The notes beneath the pieces were generated by a model. The model did not search any database, was not told the DNA's origin, and saw only the letters and a program-made list of their open reading frames with translations. 64,000 nucleotides of DNA. Origin: an uncultured Oscillospiraceae bacterium. Its GTDB lineage: Bacteria > Bacillota > Clostridia > Oscillospirales > Ruminococcaceae. Where the stretch lies: the NCBI GenBank assembly GCA_905197685.1, contig CAJJZS010000002.1, positions 186,001 to 250,000 on the forward strand, given 5' to 3'. Shown piece by piece: positions 27,805-36,789 of the stretch. Within the stretch, counting starts at the first letter, position 1, and each line of letters opens with the position of its first letter. Position numbers and translations under genes: made by a program.

Positions 27805-28324
27805 ATCTTTTAGCGATATACTGGTCATATGCGATGTGATATACAATCGCTGTGCGTTCGTCATGGCAGACAAACCAAACTTTTTCTATTCCTTCATTTT
27901 CATTTAAATAACTCATAATTGCATCAATTGCAATTTCTGCCGCGCGATTAACCGGAAAGTGGTACGCTCCCGTACTGACAGACGGAAACGCAATCGTTTT
28001 AATTCCGTACTTCTGAGCCAATGTTAAACACGAGATGTAACATTCTCTCAGCTTTTCTTCCTCCTGATTCTCTCCCCCTGTCCAAATCGGTCCGACCGTG
28101 TGGATTACATAACGCGCCTTTAAACGATAACCTTTGGTTATCCTTGCCTGTCCGGTCGGGCAGCCGCCCAAATTCTGACATTCCTGCGCAAGCTCGCTGC
28201 CTGCCGCGCGGTGGATTGCTCCGTCCACTCCTTTTCCGGGAATCAGTTCGGAATTTGCCGCATTGACAATCGCGTCGGTATCCATACAGGTAATATCCCC
28301 TGTAATAATTTCAAATTGACCCAT
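27803..28324 (-). CDS. Macrodomain protein (O-acetyl-ADP-ribose deacetylase-like)
   Basis: 173 residues, a single macro domain of the MacroD/YmdB class. The ADP-ribose-binding motifs are NAANSELIPGKGVDGAIHRAAG near residue 22 and FPSVSTGAYHFPVNRAA near residue 110. Such proteins hydrolyse O-acetyl-ADP-ribose or remove ADP-ribose from acidic residues. It is monocistronic, with its stop beside the shared terminator. Confidence 0.9.
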   Translation of the reverse strand: MGQFEIITGDITCMDTDAIVNAANSELIPGKGVDGAIHRAAGSELAQECQNLGGCPTGQARITKGYRLKARYVIHTVGPIWTGGENQEEEKLRECYISCLTLAQKYGIKTIAFPSVSTGAYHFPVNRAAEIAIDAIMSYLNENEGIEKVWFVCHDERTAIVYHIAYDQYIAKR

Positions 28325-28543
28325 ATTAAAATCCCCTCCGGATTTTCCTATCGTTACTTTCCCTTATTATAAACTTTATTTTCCCTTTTTGCAACTCCGC
28401 TTTTCTTTCAGTACACAAGGAATGGTGGCATTTCCCGGTTTTAAACACAAGATTTTGTTTTCTGTTTTGGCTTTTTTCCCGTACTTTTCCGGTCGCTTTC
28501 CCGAAAAATCGACCCGGTCTTTCCCTGATCCGATATTCTTTGC

Positions 28544-28576
28544 AAAAAAAGGCAGCTCCGAAGAACTGCCTTTTTT
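28544..28576 (-). terminator. Terminator of the fused oxidoreductase gene
   Basis: AAAAAAAGGCAG (28544-28555) / CTGCCTTTTTT (28566-28576), 10-base loop. The T tail on the minus strand fits the gene ending at 28610. The preceding 28325-28543 holds no gene I can support. Confidence 0.8.
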
Positions 28577-28609
28577 AACAAAAAATTCATAATATTTTCA
28601 GCAAAATGT

Positions 28610-31189
28610 TTAACAGGTTGCTCCGCCCACCAGATGCAGGCTGGCACCGATAATCTGCTCTTTTCTCTTTAACAATTCGTCGCTCAACAACTGCTGCTGT
28701 ACATTCTCAAATCCCAGGCGCTCAATCGTGTCGGAGAATCGTTCTCCGGTTTTTCCCTGTTCGCGGAACAGCAGAATTGCTTTTTCAATAATCTGCATTA
28801 CCTCTTCTTCCGAAGTGAAAACAGGCTCTAACGGTCTGCCGTGCGCAAATTTTTTGCCCCAGCGTCCGCCGATATAAACACGGTATCCCGAAAGTCCGTC
28901 CGGCATCGCTTTGAACGGACAGCTCTGAATACAGCGTCCGCAGTTATTGCAGATGTCTTTATCAATTTTCAGCATACCGTCCTCTAATTTTGCTGCATGA
29001 ACCGGACAAGTCTTTTCTACCTGGCAAACCTTACAGCCGCGGCACAGTTCTTCCCGGAAACCCGGAACGCGCTGTCCCACAATGCCCAAATCGTTTAAGT
29101 TTGGCTTTACACAGTTATTCGGACAGCCGCCAACCGCAATTTTAAACTTATGCGGCAGTTTTACATCGCTGTATCCTTTAAAGAAACGGTCATGAATCTT
29201 ATTGGACAAATCGAAGGTATCAATCAAACCGTACTGGCAGGTTGTGCCTTTACAGGAAACAACCGGACGAACTTTGGAGCCGGTTCCCCCTGTTTCCAAA
29301 CCGTATTCTGCCACAAAACTGCGCAGCGGTTCAATGTTGCTGTACGGAACGCCTTGAATTTCAACTGTCAGACGGGAGGTCATCGCAATTTCTCCGTTGC
29401 CAAACTTTTGCGCGGCTTCGGTGATTGCACGGTTTTCTTCGGCTGTAATCTTTCCGTTTCTGGTGATAATTCTTGCATTAAAGCAATCGGTTCCTTTATT
29501 GTGCAAAAATCCCCACGCTTTAACCCGTTTAATATCTTCTGCGCTGACCGTTACCTTTCCTGTTTGCGCCAGCATCTGATTAACTGCCAATCCGCCTTCC
29601 AAAACTTTGGTGTTGGTGTATCCGTATGCTCTCAGTCGATTTTGCAGCAGATAAGCGCGCTTTCCGCGGTTACAAATCAGCAGCAATTTTTCGTCCTTTG
29701 CAATTCCCTGCAATTCACCGGTTACTGTGGTCGGGTCCACATAAGGCGCGCCCTGAATGCTTGGAACTCTTGCTGTATCAATGAAGCGATAGTCCTCTGC
29801 CTGACCCTGCATAAACTCTGCGGGAGTCATGCTGTCCATGCGTCCTTCCATCTTGTTTATCAAAACGTTTACCGCTGTAACCAACGGATGAATTGCGGTA
29901 GAAAACGGAGGCGCATATGCCATGTCCATATTTTGAAGCTGAAAAACGGTAGCCTGCATTGTCAAAGCAACTACAGCTGCATCTACAACCTTGTCCACCG
30001 CTCCCGAACCAAGCACCTGAACGCCGAGCAGTTTTGCTGTAGTGCGGTCTGCAATCAGCTTGATAATAAAGGTAGAAGAATCGGGATAATAATGCGCTTT
30101 ATCGTCCAGCGCCGCTACTGCCGAAATCACATCAAAGCCCTGCGCTTTTGCAGTCTGCTCGCTGAGTCCGGTGCGTCCGCAATTTAATTCCGGCAATTTT
30201 ACCACCGCTGTTCCCAGTACACCAGGATAACTGCCTTCCTTTTGTCCCAATCTTTCCGCCAAAGTTCTGCCCTCCATATTGGCAGAAGAACCCATCGGGG
30301 ACCATTCCCGTTTTCCGGTAATGCGGTTAAACACACTGACACAGTCTCCCGCCGCAGAAACATATGGCAGATTTGTCTTCATCTGAGCGTCTACTGCAAT
30401 CGTTCCGTTCGGAAGCAGTTCTATTCCGCTGTCCTTTAAAAATGCGGTATTTGGACGGATTCCCAGCGACAAAACCACAACATCCGCTTTAAGCTGTTGA
30501 CCCTGCGCCAAAACGCCCTGCGCCTTCCATTCTCCGGTAATAGCTTCCAGTTTTGTTTTGAGAAGAACACGGATTCCCTTTTTCTCCAGATGACGCTTTG
30601 CATAATCGGCAAGTTCAATGTCAAATCCGGGCATAATCTGCTCTGCCATATCAATCACAGTTACCGAAATTCCCAGCGAAGCCAGATTTTCTGCCGCTTC
30701 CAGTCCGATAAAACCTCCGCCTGCCACAACAGCTGTTTTTACCTCGTTCTGACGGAGATATTCTTTGAGTTCAATGGCGTCTTGCGGGGTTCTCATGGTA
30801 AACACACCCGGCAGAGAAACACCCTGAATCGGAGGAACAATCGCGCTTGCGCCGGTGGCAATAACGCACTCGTCATATTCATAGGTTTCTTCCATACCGG
30901 TACGCAGATTTTTTGCAATTACCTGTTTATTCTGCGGAAGAAGGGAAATCGCTTCCCGTTCGGTTAAAACCTTTGCTCCGGTTAATGCCGTAAACTTTGC
31001 GGGAGTATTGACAATCAGCTGTTCTTTGCTTTCGATTACCCCGCTGATATAATACGGCAGACCGCAGCCTGCGTAAGAAATATCCTTTCCTTTTGTTAAA
31101 ACAGTAACGTCTGCTTCTGGGTTCATTCTTTTTAATTTTGCGGCTGTTTTTGTTCCGGCAGCCACACCGCCGATTACTAAAAACTTCAT
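28610..31189 (-). CDS. Multidomain oxidoreductase: CoA-disulfide reductase-like + rhodanese + siroheme reductase half + 2x[4Fe-4S]
   Basis: 859 residues, cytoplasmic. Residues 1-440 form an FAD/NAD(P)H disulfide reductase (GGVAAGTKTA, and AGCGLPYY placing the CoA-disulfide-reductase Cys, ATGASA). Residues about 455-550 form a rhodanese domain with active loop CNRGKR. Residues about 560-750 read like a sulfite/nitrite reductase half-domain, with CKGTTC and GGCPNNC as siroheme/Fe-S ligands. The next part has ferredoxin motifs CRGCKVCQVEKTC and CNNCGRCIQSC. The layout suggests electron transfer from NAD(P)H to a sulfur compound or sulfite-like substrate. The first Cys pair is spaced by four residues, not the usual five of assimilatory enzymes. 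It is a single gene. Confidence 0.82.
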   Translation of the reverse strand: MKFLVIGGVAAGTKTAAKLKRMNPEADVTVLTKGKDISYAGCGLPYYISGVIESKEQLIVNTPAKFTALTGAKVLTEREAISLLPQNKQVIAKNLRTGMEETYEYDECVIATGASAIVPPIQGVSLPGVFTMRTPQDAIELKEYLRQNEVKTAVVAGGGFIGLEAAENLASLGISVTVIDMAEQIMPGFDIELADYAKRHLEKKGIRVLLKTKLEAITGEWKAQGVLAQGQQLKADVVVLSLGIRPNTAFLKDSGIELLPNGTIAVDAQMKTNLPYVSAAGDCVSVFNRITGKREWSPMGSSANMEGRTLAERLGQKEGSYPGVLGTAVVKLPELNCGRTGLSEQTAKAQGFDVISAVAALDDKAHYYPDSSTFIIKLIADRTTAKLLGVQVLGSGAVDKVVDAAVVALTMQATVFQLQNMDMAYAPPFSTAIHPLVTAVNVLINKMEGRMDSMTPAEFMQGQAEDYRFIDTARVPSIQGAPYVDPTTVTGELQGIAKDEKLLLICNRGKRAYLLQNRLRAYGYTNTKVLEGGLAVNQMLAQTGKVTVSAEDIKRVKAWGFLHNKGTDCFNARIITRNGKITAEENRAITEAAQKFGNGEIAMTSRLTVEIQGVPYSNIEPLRSFVAEYGLETGGTGSKVRPVVSCKGTTCQYGLIDTFDLSNKIHDRFFKGYSDVKLPHKFKIAVGGCPNNCVKPNLNDLGIVGQRVPGFREELCRGCKVCQVEKTCPVHAAKLEDGMLKIDKDICNNCGRCIQSCPFKAMPDGLSGYRVYIGGRWGKKFAHGRPLEPVFTSEEEVMQIIEKAILLFREQGKTGERFSDTIERLGFENVQQQLLSDELLKRKEQIIGASLHLVGGATC

Positions 31190-31296
31190 AAAAACCTCCG
31201 TTTCTTTTGCCTTTGTCTAAACCGTTTCTAATATGGGATTTTTCTTTTTCCCGTTCTTTTTTCATTATACACGTTTTTTTTCAAAAGTAAATAGAA

Positions 31297-31334
31297 GAAA
31301 AAAAGATAGCAAAATACATGGCATTTTGCTATCT
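31297..31334 (-). terminator. Terminator of the DUF2871 gene
   Basis: AGATAGCAAAAT (31304-31315) and ATTTTGCTATCT (31323-31334) form a perfect 12-bp stem followed on the minus strand by TTTTTTTC. Confidence 0.85.
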
Positions 31335-31377
31335 AAACCACTAAATATTGTATATTTTACAAATCAAAACACAACAA

Positions 31378-31833
31378 TTAGTTCTGCTTTACCTTTTCTT
31401 TTTGTTCTTTCCCGTTCGATTTTACGCTTCCCTTTAAAGCAGAAAAAAGCAGAATCAAACAAATTGTCATCAAAATATGAGAGATTCCCGCAATACCGGA
31501 AACAGCGGCGTCTGCCCCACGGCTCAATGACGGCTGAACAACCTGAATGACCCCTCTGACTGCAAACATCACCGCCATAAACGGAAGGGAGATATTGTAC
31601 AGACGATAAAATGTTTTCCAATGTTTTTGCCCGGTTAAATCGGTAATTTGACTAAACAGAGCCAACAGCAAAAACAACAGCGTTCCCAACACAAACAGAT
31701 GTACATGAACTAAAGATAAAGTTGTTTTTCCGCTAAAATCCATCATTTTGGTAAATTCCCGATAAAACACACCGGAAACCAGTGCCACGATGGCATAAAC
31801 AGAAGAAAGGCGAATCAGTTTTGAACTTGTCAT
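31378..31833 (-). CDS. DUF2871-type membrane protein
   Basis: 151 residues with four membrane helices. The pattern SVYAIVALVSGVFYREFTK, then LVHVHLFVLGTLLFLLLALF with two His, matches the DUF2871 family, whose His residues recall haem- or metal-binding membrane proteins. The function is unknown. I start at ATG 31833; a GTG 12 bases upstream is also possible. It is next to, and in the same direction as, the HTH+helical-repeat regulator upstream. Confidence 0.75.
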   Translation of the reverse strand: MTSSKLIRLSSVYAIVALVSGVFYREFTKMMDFSGKTTLSLVHVHLFVLGTLLFLLLALFSQITDLTGQKHWKTFYRLYNISLPFMAVMFAVRGVIQVVQPSLSRGADAAVSGIAGISHILMTICLILLFSALKGSVKSNGKEQKEKVKQN

Positions 31834-31928
31834 TTTATAAAACACTTCCCTTTATTATATTTGTTTGGAAAATCCTTTTCCGAACAATGTTCATTTTATC
31901 ATTTTTCTTCATCTTGTCAAGTAAAATA

Positions 31929-32990
31929 TCACTTCTGTCCTTTTATCTCCTCTTTTAACTTCTGTATCGACTGTTGAAAGCGTTTCTCCGAATGGAGAAA
32001 ATACAGCTCTTCTTCCTTTTCCAACGCATCAACAAATAAAAGGAGAAGCTCATTTTCTGCCTGCTCTGCCCCCGGTTTCGGAGGAATATCCCGATATAGG
32101 TTTGTTTCTTTCCGAACCTGCTTTTTTGTTTCTGCCATCGTTTCCAATAAAGACAGCAGCCCTTCTCTGTCTTTTCGCGCTTCTGCCAATGAAAATTGAG
32201 CAGTAAATTCAGAAAGAAATCCAAGTTCAAACATTCGGGAAATCTGACTGCAAAGCTTTGCCCACCGATTTGCCTGTTTCTCGTTCTCTTCTTTTATCGC
32301 AATTTCCATCAGGCTCATCATGGTTTCCTGTACAACCATCGCTTCACGGTACAGCTTTCGTTCTAAAATTTCTTTTGCTTTTGGATAATTCCCTTGCTCT
32401 GTTTCCAAACAAGCCTGAAAATAAGGTTTATCCAACGGATTGTTCTCAATCTCTTCCAACAGCTCTTTTGCCTGTTCAAACTCCTTCCTCTTTAAATATC
32501 TCATAAAAACAGACGGAAAGATTTGCGCTCTCACTGCGCTGTCATCACTTTGCGCTGCCCGAAGGTACATTTGCTCTATTTGCTGTCGATATTCCTTCTC
32601 CTTTTCGGAATCCCTGCCCCAAAGCGCCAATCCGCCCTCCAATAACGGAGCCAAAACACTGATTAGTTTGTCGCTGTTCGGATATTCCTGTACCTTTTCC
32701 ATTGCAAAGCGGTATCCCGATTCATAGTCATTTTTTTGCATCTGCTCGGCAGCTTCATTGGCAATCGCAGTAATTTCCAACGGGCTCGGTTCCTGCTCAA
32801 ATCCCATCAATTCATTGAGGTCCGTTTTCAGCAGCCTTGCCAATGCAGGCAAGAGGGTAATATCAGGATAAGCCGCTGCCGTTTCCCATTTATGCACCGC
32901 CGAAGCGGACACTCCCAACGCGCTTGCTACCTGTTGCTGCGTCATCCCAAATTGTTTTCTTTTTTCCCGAATTATCCGGTTCATCTCCAT
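31929..32990 (-). CDS. XRE-type HTH regulator with long helical C-terminus
   Basis: 353 residues. Residues 1-60 are a Cro/CI helix-turn-helix (MTQQQVASALGVSASAVHKWETAAAYPDITLLPALARLL). The remaining 290 residues are almost all helical, with TPR-like repeats (for example YESGYRFAMEKVQEYPNS and FEQAKELLEEIENNPLDKPYFQACLETEQGNYPKAKEIL). Such TPR regions often bind peptides or partner proteins, but there is no small secreted peptide gene beside this one. ATG 32990 follows AGGAGG by nine bases. It may control the DUF2871 gene downstream. Confidence 0.8.
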   Translation of the reverse strand: MEMNRIIREKRKQFGMTQQQVASALGVSASAVHKWETAAAYPDITLLPALARLLKTDLNELMGFEQEPSPLEITAIANEAAEQMQKNDYESGYRFAMEKVQEYPNSDKLISVLAPLLEGGLALWGRDSEKEKEYRQQIEQMYLRAAQSDDSAVRAQIFPSVFMRYLKRKEFEQAKELLEEIENNPLDKPYFQACLETEQGNYPKAKEILERKLYREAMVVQETMMSLMEIAIKEENEKQANRWAKLCSQISRMFELGFLSEFTAQFSLAEARKDREGLLSLLETMAETKKQVRKETNLYRDIPPKPGAEQAENELLLLFVDALEKEEELYFLHSEKRFQQSIQKLKEEIKGQK

Positions 32991-33001
32991 TTTGTTTTCC
33001 T

Positions 33002-33217
33002 CCTATCCTTTTGCCTGTTATTATATCAGGATTCTGTAAAATCAACAATCGAATCCTGTTCCTTTTTTCGCCTGTTTTTATTAACTTGCAGTTGATTTTT
33101 GCTTGTCTGTTTTTTCTTTTCTTTGAAAGACAGTCTGTTTAGCAAAATCACATAAAATATTCCGATATTTATTTGTATTTTTCTACCGTTTTATCTGCAA
33201 AAACACAGAAAATTCAG
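33002..33217. other. Intergenic region upstream of the adhE promoter
   Basis: About 215 AT-rich bases between the divergent regulator gene and the adhE promoter. Apart from the ribosome site of the regulator (AGGAGG, near 33001) I see no further element here. Confidence 0.5.
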
Positions 33218-33246
33218 TTGACTATTTGTCCTTTTCATACTATAAT
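33218..33246 (+). promoter_or_regulatory. adhE: adhE promoter
   Basis: -35 TTGACT (33218-33223), 17-base spacer, consensus -10 TATAAT (33241-33246). Confidence 0.8.
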
Positions 33247-33251
33247 TGATA

Positions 33252-33283
33252 TTGTTAAATAAATAACGTTAAATAAATCACAA
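33252..33283 (+). promoter_or_regulatory. adhE: Two overlapping Rex-like operators at the adhE start site
   Basis: TTGTTAAATAAATAACGT (33252-33269) and ACGTTAAATAAATCACAA (33266-33283) each resemble the Rex consensus TTGTTAANNNNTTAACAA. Together they contain a 14-bp direct repeat, GTTAAATAAATNAC. Position +1 to +35 suggests repression when NADH/NAD+ is low. Rex itself is not in the window, so the regulator is inferred. Confidence 0.6.
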
Positions 33284-33310
33284 TAGATTTTATATAGGGG
33301 GAACAGAGAA

Positions 33311-35932
33311 ATGGCAAACAAAACCGCTTCCGCTGTACAAAAAAACACTGTCATTGATAATGTAGAGGCTTTACAGGCTCGCATGAAAGAGATGAGAGAG
33401 GCGCAGAAAATCTTCGCTTCTTACACCCAGGAACAGGTAGATAAAATCTTTTTTGCAGCGGCAATGGCAGCCAACAAGGCAAGAATTCCTCTGGCAAAGC
33501 TCGCCGTACAGGAAACCGGCATGGGCATTGTAGAGGATAAGGTAATTAAAAATCATTATGCTTCCGAATACATTTACAACGCTTACCGTGACACCAAAAC
33601 CTGCGGCGTTATCGAAGAAGATTCCGCTTACGGTATCAAAAAGATTGCAGAACCAATCGGACTGATTGCCGCCGTTATTCCGACAACCAACCCAACCTCC
33701 ACCGCAATCTTTAAAACCTTGCTCTGCTTAAAAACCAGAAACGCAATCATCATCAGCCCACATCCGCGCGCAAAAGAATCCACCATCGCTGCCGCAAAGG
33801 TTGTTTATGAGGCTGCTGTGGCTGCCGGCGCTCCGAAAAATATCATCGGTTGGATTGATGTTCCAAGCCTTGAGCTGACCAACGAAGTTATGCGCGAATC
33901 CGATACCATTCTGGCAACAGGCGGTCCGGGCATGGTAAAAGCGGCTTACTCCTCCGGCAAACCTGCTTTGGGCGTAGGCGCCGGAAATACTCCGGTTATT
34001 ATCGACGACACTGCCGACATCAAGATGGCTGTCAACTCGATTATCCATTCCAAAACCTTTGATAACGGTATGATTTGCGCTTCCGAACAGTCGGTAACGG
34101 TAGTCGGCGACATTTATGACGCTGTGAAAAAAGAATTTGAATACCGCGGCTGTTATTTCTTAAAAGGCGATGAAATTGACAAGGTTCGCCACACTATTTT
34201 AATCAACGGCGCGCTGAATGCAAAAATCGTCGGTCAGTCCGCTTACACAATTGCAAAAATGGCAGGCGTTTCTGTACCGGAAAGCACTAAAATCTTAATC
34301 GGTGAAGTGGAATCGGTGGATATTTCCGAAGAATTTGCTCATGAAAAGCTCTCCCCTGTTCTGGCTATGTACCGTGCAAAAGACTTTGACGAAGCGCTTG
34401 TAAAGGCTGAGCGCCTGGTAGAGGACGGCGGATACGGTCATACCGCTTCTCTGTATGTTCATCCGGCTCAGACCGAAAAAATCATGAAGCACGCAAATGC
34501 AATGAAGGCCTGCAGAATCATCATCAATACCCCGTCTTCCCACGGCGGAATCGGCGATCTTTATAACTTTAAAATGACACCTTCCCTGACACTGGGCTGC
34601 GGTTCCTGGGGCGGAAACTCGGTTTCCGAAAACGTTGGTGTAAAACATCTGCTGAATATCAAAACCGTTGCCGAACGGAGGGAAAATATGTTGTGGTTCA
34701 GAGCGCCTCAGAAAGTATACCTGAAAAAAGGCTGTATGCCGGTTGCCTTAGACGAGTTGGGTACTGTGATGAATAAAAAGAAATGCTTTATCGTTACCGA
34801 CTCGTTCCTGTACAAAAACGGCTATGTAAAACCAATCGAAGATAAACTGGATCAGCTTGGTATCCAGCACACCTGCTTCTATGAAGTTGCTCCGGACCCG
34901 AATCTTTCCTCTGCAACTGCAGGCGCAAAAGCAATGAGCGCATTTGAACCGGATTGCATTATCGCGCTTGGCGGCGGTTCTGCGATGGACGCTGCAAAAA
35001 TCATGTGGGTTCTGTACGAACATCCGGAAGTAAACTTCCTTGATTTGGCAATGCGCTTTATGGATATCCGCAAGAGAATTTACACCTTCCCTAAAATGGG
35101 TGAAAAAGCATACTTTGTTGCAATTCCAACCTCTTCCGGTACCGGTTCCGAGGTAACTCCTTTCGCTGTTATCACCGATGACGAAAGCGGTATCAAATAC
35201 CCGCTTGCCGACTATGAGCTGCTGCCGAATATGGCAATCGTTGATGCAGACAATATGATGAATCAGCCAAAAGGATTAACCAGCGCTTCCGGTATCGACG
35301 TTCTCACCCACGCGTTGGAGGCCTACGCTTCAATTATGGCAACCGATTACACCGACGGTCTTGCTTTGAAAGCGATGAAAAATGTATTCGACTACCTGCC
35401 AAGCGCATATATCAACGGCGCAAACGACCCTCACGCACGCGAAAAGATGGCAGACGCTTCCTGCATGGCAGGTATGGCATTTGCAAACGCTTTCCTGGGC
35501 GTATGCCACTCGATGGCGCATAAACTCGGCGCATATCATCATCTGCCGCACGGCGTCGCAAACGCTTTGATGATTTCCCATGTTCTGCGCTTTAACGCTG
35601 CCGAAGTTCCTGCCAAGATGGGAACCTTCTCCCAGTATCAGTATCCTCATACCCTTTCCCGCTACGCCGAATGCGCTCACTTCTGCGGTATCTGCGGAAA
35701 AGATGACAACGAAACACTGGAACTGTTTATTCAGAAAATCGAACAGCTCAAAGAAACTGTCAGCATCAAAAAGACCATTCGCGACTACGGCGTTGACGAA
35801 ACCTACTTCCTGGAAACATTAGACCAAATGGTAGAAGACGCGTTCGATGACCAGTGTACCGGCGCAAACCCAAGATACCCGCTGATGAGCGAAATCAAAG
35901 AAATGTACTTAAAAGCATACTACGGCAAATAA
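33311..35932 (+). CDS. adhE: Bifunctional acetaldehyde-CoA/alcohol dehydrogenase
   Basis: 873 residues, the usual AdhE length. The N-terminal aldehyde dehydrogenase domain (about 1-440) has the catalytic Cys in [11 protein letters not shown] and reduces acetyl-CoA to acetaldehyde. A linker with [13 protein letters not shown] leads to the iron-dependent alcohol dehydrogenase (about 460-873). That domain has [10 protein letters not shown] for NAD and the metal His set in [16 protein letters not shown], and makes ethanol. The protein forms long spirosome filaments in other bacteria. It recycles NADH in fermentation, which agrees with the Rex-like operators over the start site. A kinase-like gene follows after 24 bases and is probably co-transcribed. 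Confidence 0.95.
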   Translation: MANKTASAVQKNTVIDNVEALQARMKEMREAQKIFASYTQEQVDKIFFAAAMAANKARIPLAKLAVQETGMGIVEDKVIKNHYASEYIYNAYRDTKTCGVIEEDSAYGIKKIAEPIGLIAAVIPTTNPTSTAIFKTLLCLKTRNAIIISPHPRAKESTIAAAKVVYEAAVAAGAPKNIIGWIDVPSLELTNEVMRESDTILATGGPGMVKAAYSSGKPALGVGAGNTPVIIDDTADIKMAVNSIIHSKTFDNGMICASEQSVTVVGDIYDAVKKEFEYRGCYFLKGDEIDKVRHTILINGALNAKIVGQSAYTIAKMAGVSVPESTKILIGEVESVDISEEFAHEKLSPVLAMYRAKDFDEALVKAERLVEDGGYGHTASLYVHPAQTEKIMKHANAMKACRIIINTPSSHGGIGDLYNFKMTPSLTLGCGSWGGNSVSENVGVKHLLNIKTVAERRENMLWFRAPQKVYLKKGCMPVALDELGTVMNKKKCFIVTDSFLYKNGYVKPIEDKLDQLGIQHTCFYEVAPDPNLSSATAGAKAMSAFEPDCIIALGGGSAMDAAKIMWVLYEHPEVNFLDLAMRFMDIRKRIYTFPKMGEKAYFVAIPTSSGTGSEVTPFAVITDDESGIKYPLADYELLPNMAIVDADNMMNQPKGLTSASGIDVLTHALEAYASIMATDYTDGLALKAMKNVFDYLPSAYINGANDPHAREKMADASCMAGMAFANAFLGVCHSMAHKLGAYHHLPHGVANALMISHVLRFNAAEVPAKMGTFSQYQYPHTLSRYAECAHFCGICGKDDNETLELFIQKIEQLKETVSIKKTIRDYGVDETYFLETLDQMVEDAFDDQCTGANPRYPLMSEIKEMYLKAYYGK

Positions 35933-35956
35933 ACAAAAACGGAGGGACTTAAGAAC

Positions 35957-36712
35957 ATGGAAGCAAATAAAACCGTTATCTTTACCAGACCTCATAAAAC
36001 CATCTACGCAACCGATTCCCGGATTATTAAAGTGTTTGACAATCAGTACAAAAAATCTGATGTCTTAAACGAAGCGCGCAACGAAGCTTTGGTTGAGGAA
36101 AACAGCAATTTAAATATCCCGGGCATCGAATCGGTTTCCCGCTGTGAAGAGGGTTGGTGCCTTGTCAGAAACAAGGTGGAAGGCGTTACCTTAGCCCAAC
36201 TGATGGAAGAACATCCCGAAAAACTGAATGAATATATGGAACAGTTCGTTGACCTTCAGCTGCAAATTCATCGTCAGCGTGTACCTGCCGTTAAAACCCT
36301 GCGTCATAAGCTCGGCGACCAGATTAACAGTTTAACACAGCTGGACGCAACCGCTCGCTATGAACTTTCTGCCCGTTTGGAAAGTATGCCGAAACACAAA
36401 AAGCTGTGCCACGGCGACTTTAACCCTACCAATGTTATTGTTGATAAAGAGGGTAAACTGTGGGTAATCGACTGGGCTCACGCAGCGCAGGGCAACGCTT
36501 CTGCCGATGCTGCCATGACCTACCTGCTGTTCTCTTTGGAAGACCCGCAGAAGGCAGAGCTATACCTCAAACTGTTCTGCAAAAAGGCAGATATTGCCCG
36601 TCAATATGTCAACCGCTGGCTGCCGATTGTTGCCGCCGCGCAGCTTACCAAGAAAAAAGAAGCTGAAGTTGATTTCCTGATGAAATGGATTGACGTTGCG
36701 GAATATCAATAA
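35957..36712 (+). CDS. Aminoglycoside-phosphotransferase/choline-kinase-fold small kinase
   Basis: 251 residues, cytoplasmic. Kinase motifs are CHGDFNPTNVIVD (catalytic HGDxxxxN loop) and WVIDWAHA (metal-binding Asp); the fold is that of APH/choline kinases. No N-terminal signal. The substrate is unknown; antibiotic resistance should not be assumed, since many such genes phosphorylate small metabolites. It has a good ribosome site (GGAGG) and sits 24 bases behind adhE, before a strong terminator, so it is probably expressed with adhE under the same redox control. Confidence 0.8.
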   Translation: MEANKTVIFTRPHKTIYATDSRIIKVFDNQYKKSDVLNEARNEALVEENSNLNIPGIESVSRCEEGWCLVRNKVEGVTLAQLMEEHPEKLNEYMEQFVDLQLQIHRQRVPAVKTLRHKLGDQINSLTQLDATARYELSARLESMPKHKKLCHGDFNPTNVIVDKEGKLWVIDWAHAAQGNASADAAMTYLLFSLEDPQKAELYLKLFCKKADIARQYVNRWLPIVAAAQLTKKKEAEVDFLMKWIDVAEYQ

Positions 36713-36733
36713 TCAATAAAGAAGTTCGATAGG

Positions 36734-36778
36734 ACAACAAAAGGAGGTCTTGCAAAAGCAAGACCTCCTTTTTGTTGT
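36734..36778. terminator. Bidirectional terminator between adhE operon and S41 array 2
   Basis: ACAACAAAAGGAGGTCTTGC (36734-36753) and its full complement (to 36778) around a 4-base loop: a very stable hairpin with A/T tracts on both sides. Confidence 0.9.
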
Positions 36779-36789
36779 TTCTCAATATT

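Noticed and set aside
29150..30187. 345-codon open frame antisense to the fused oxidoreductase
   Set aside because: It lies wholly inside a well-supported gene, has no family motif and reads as the reverse of that gene; codon bias of the real gene explains the open frame.
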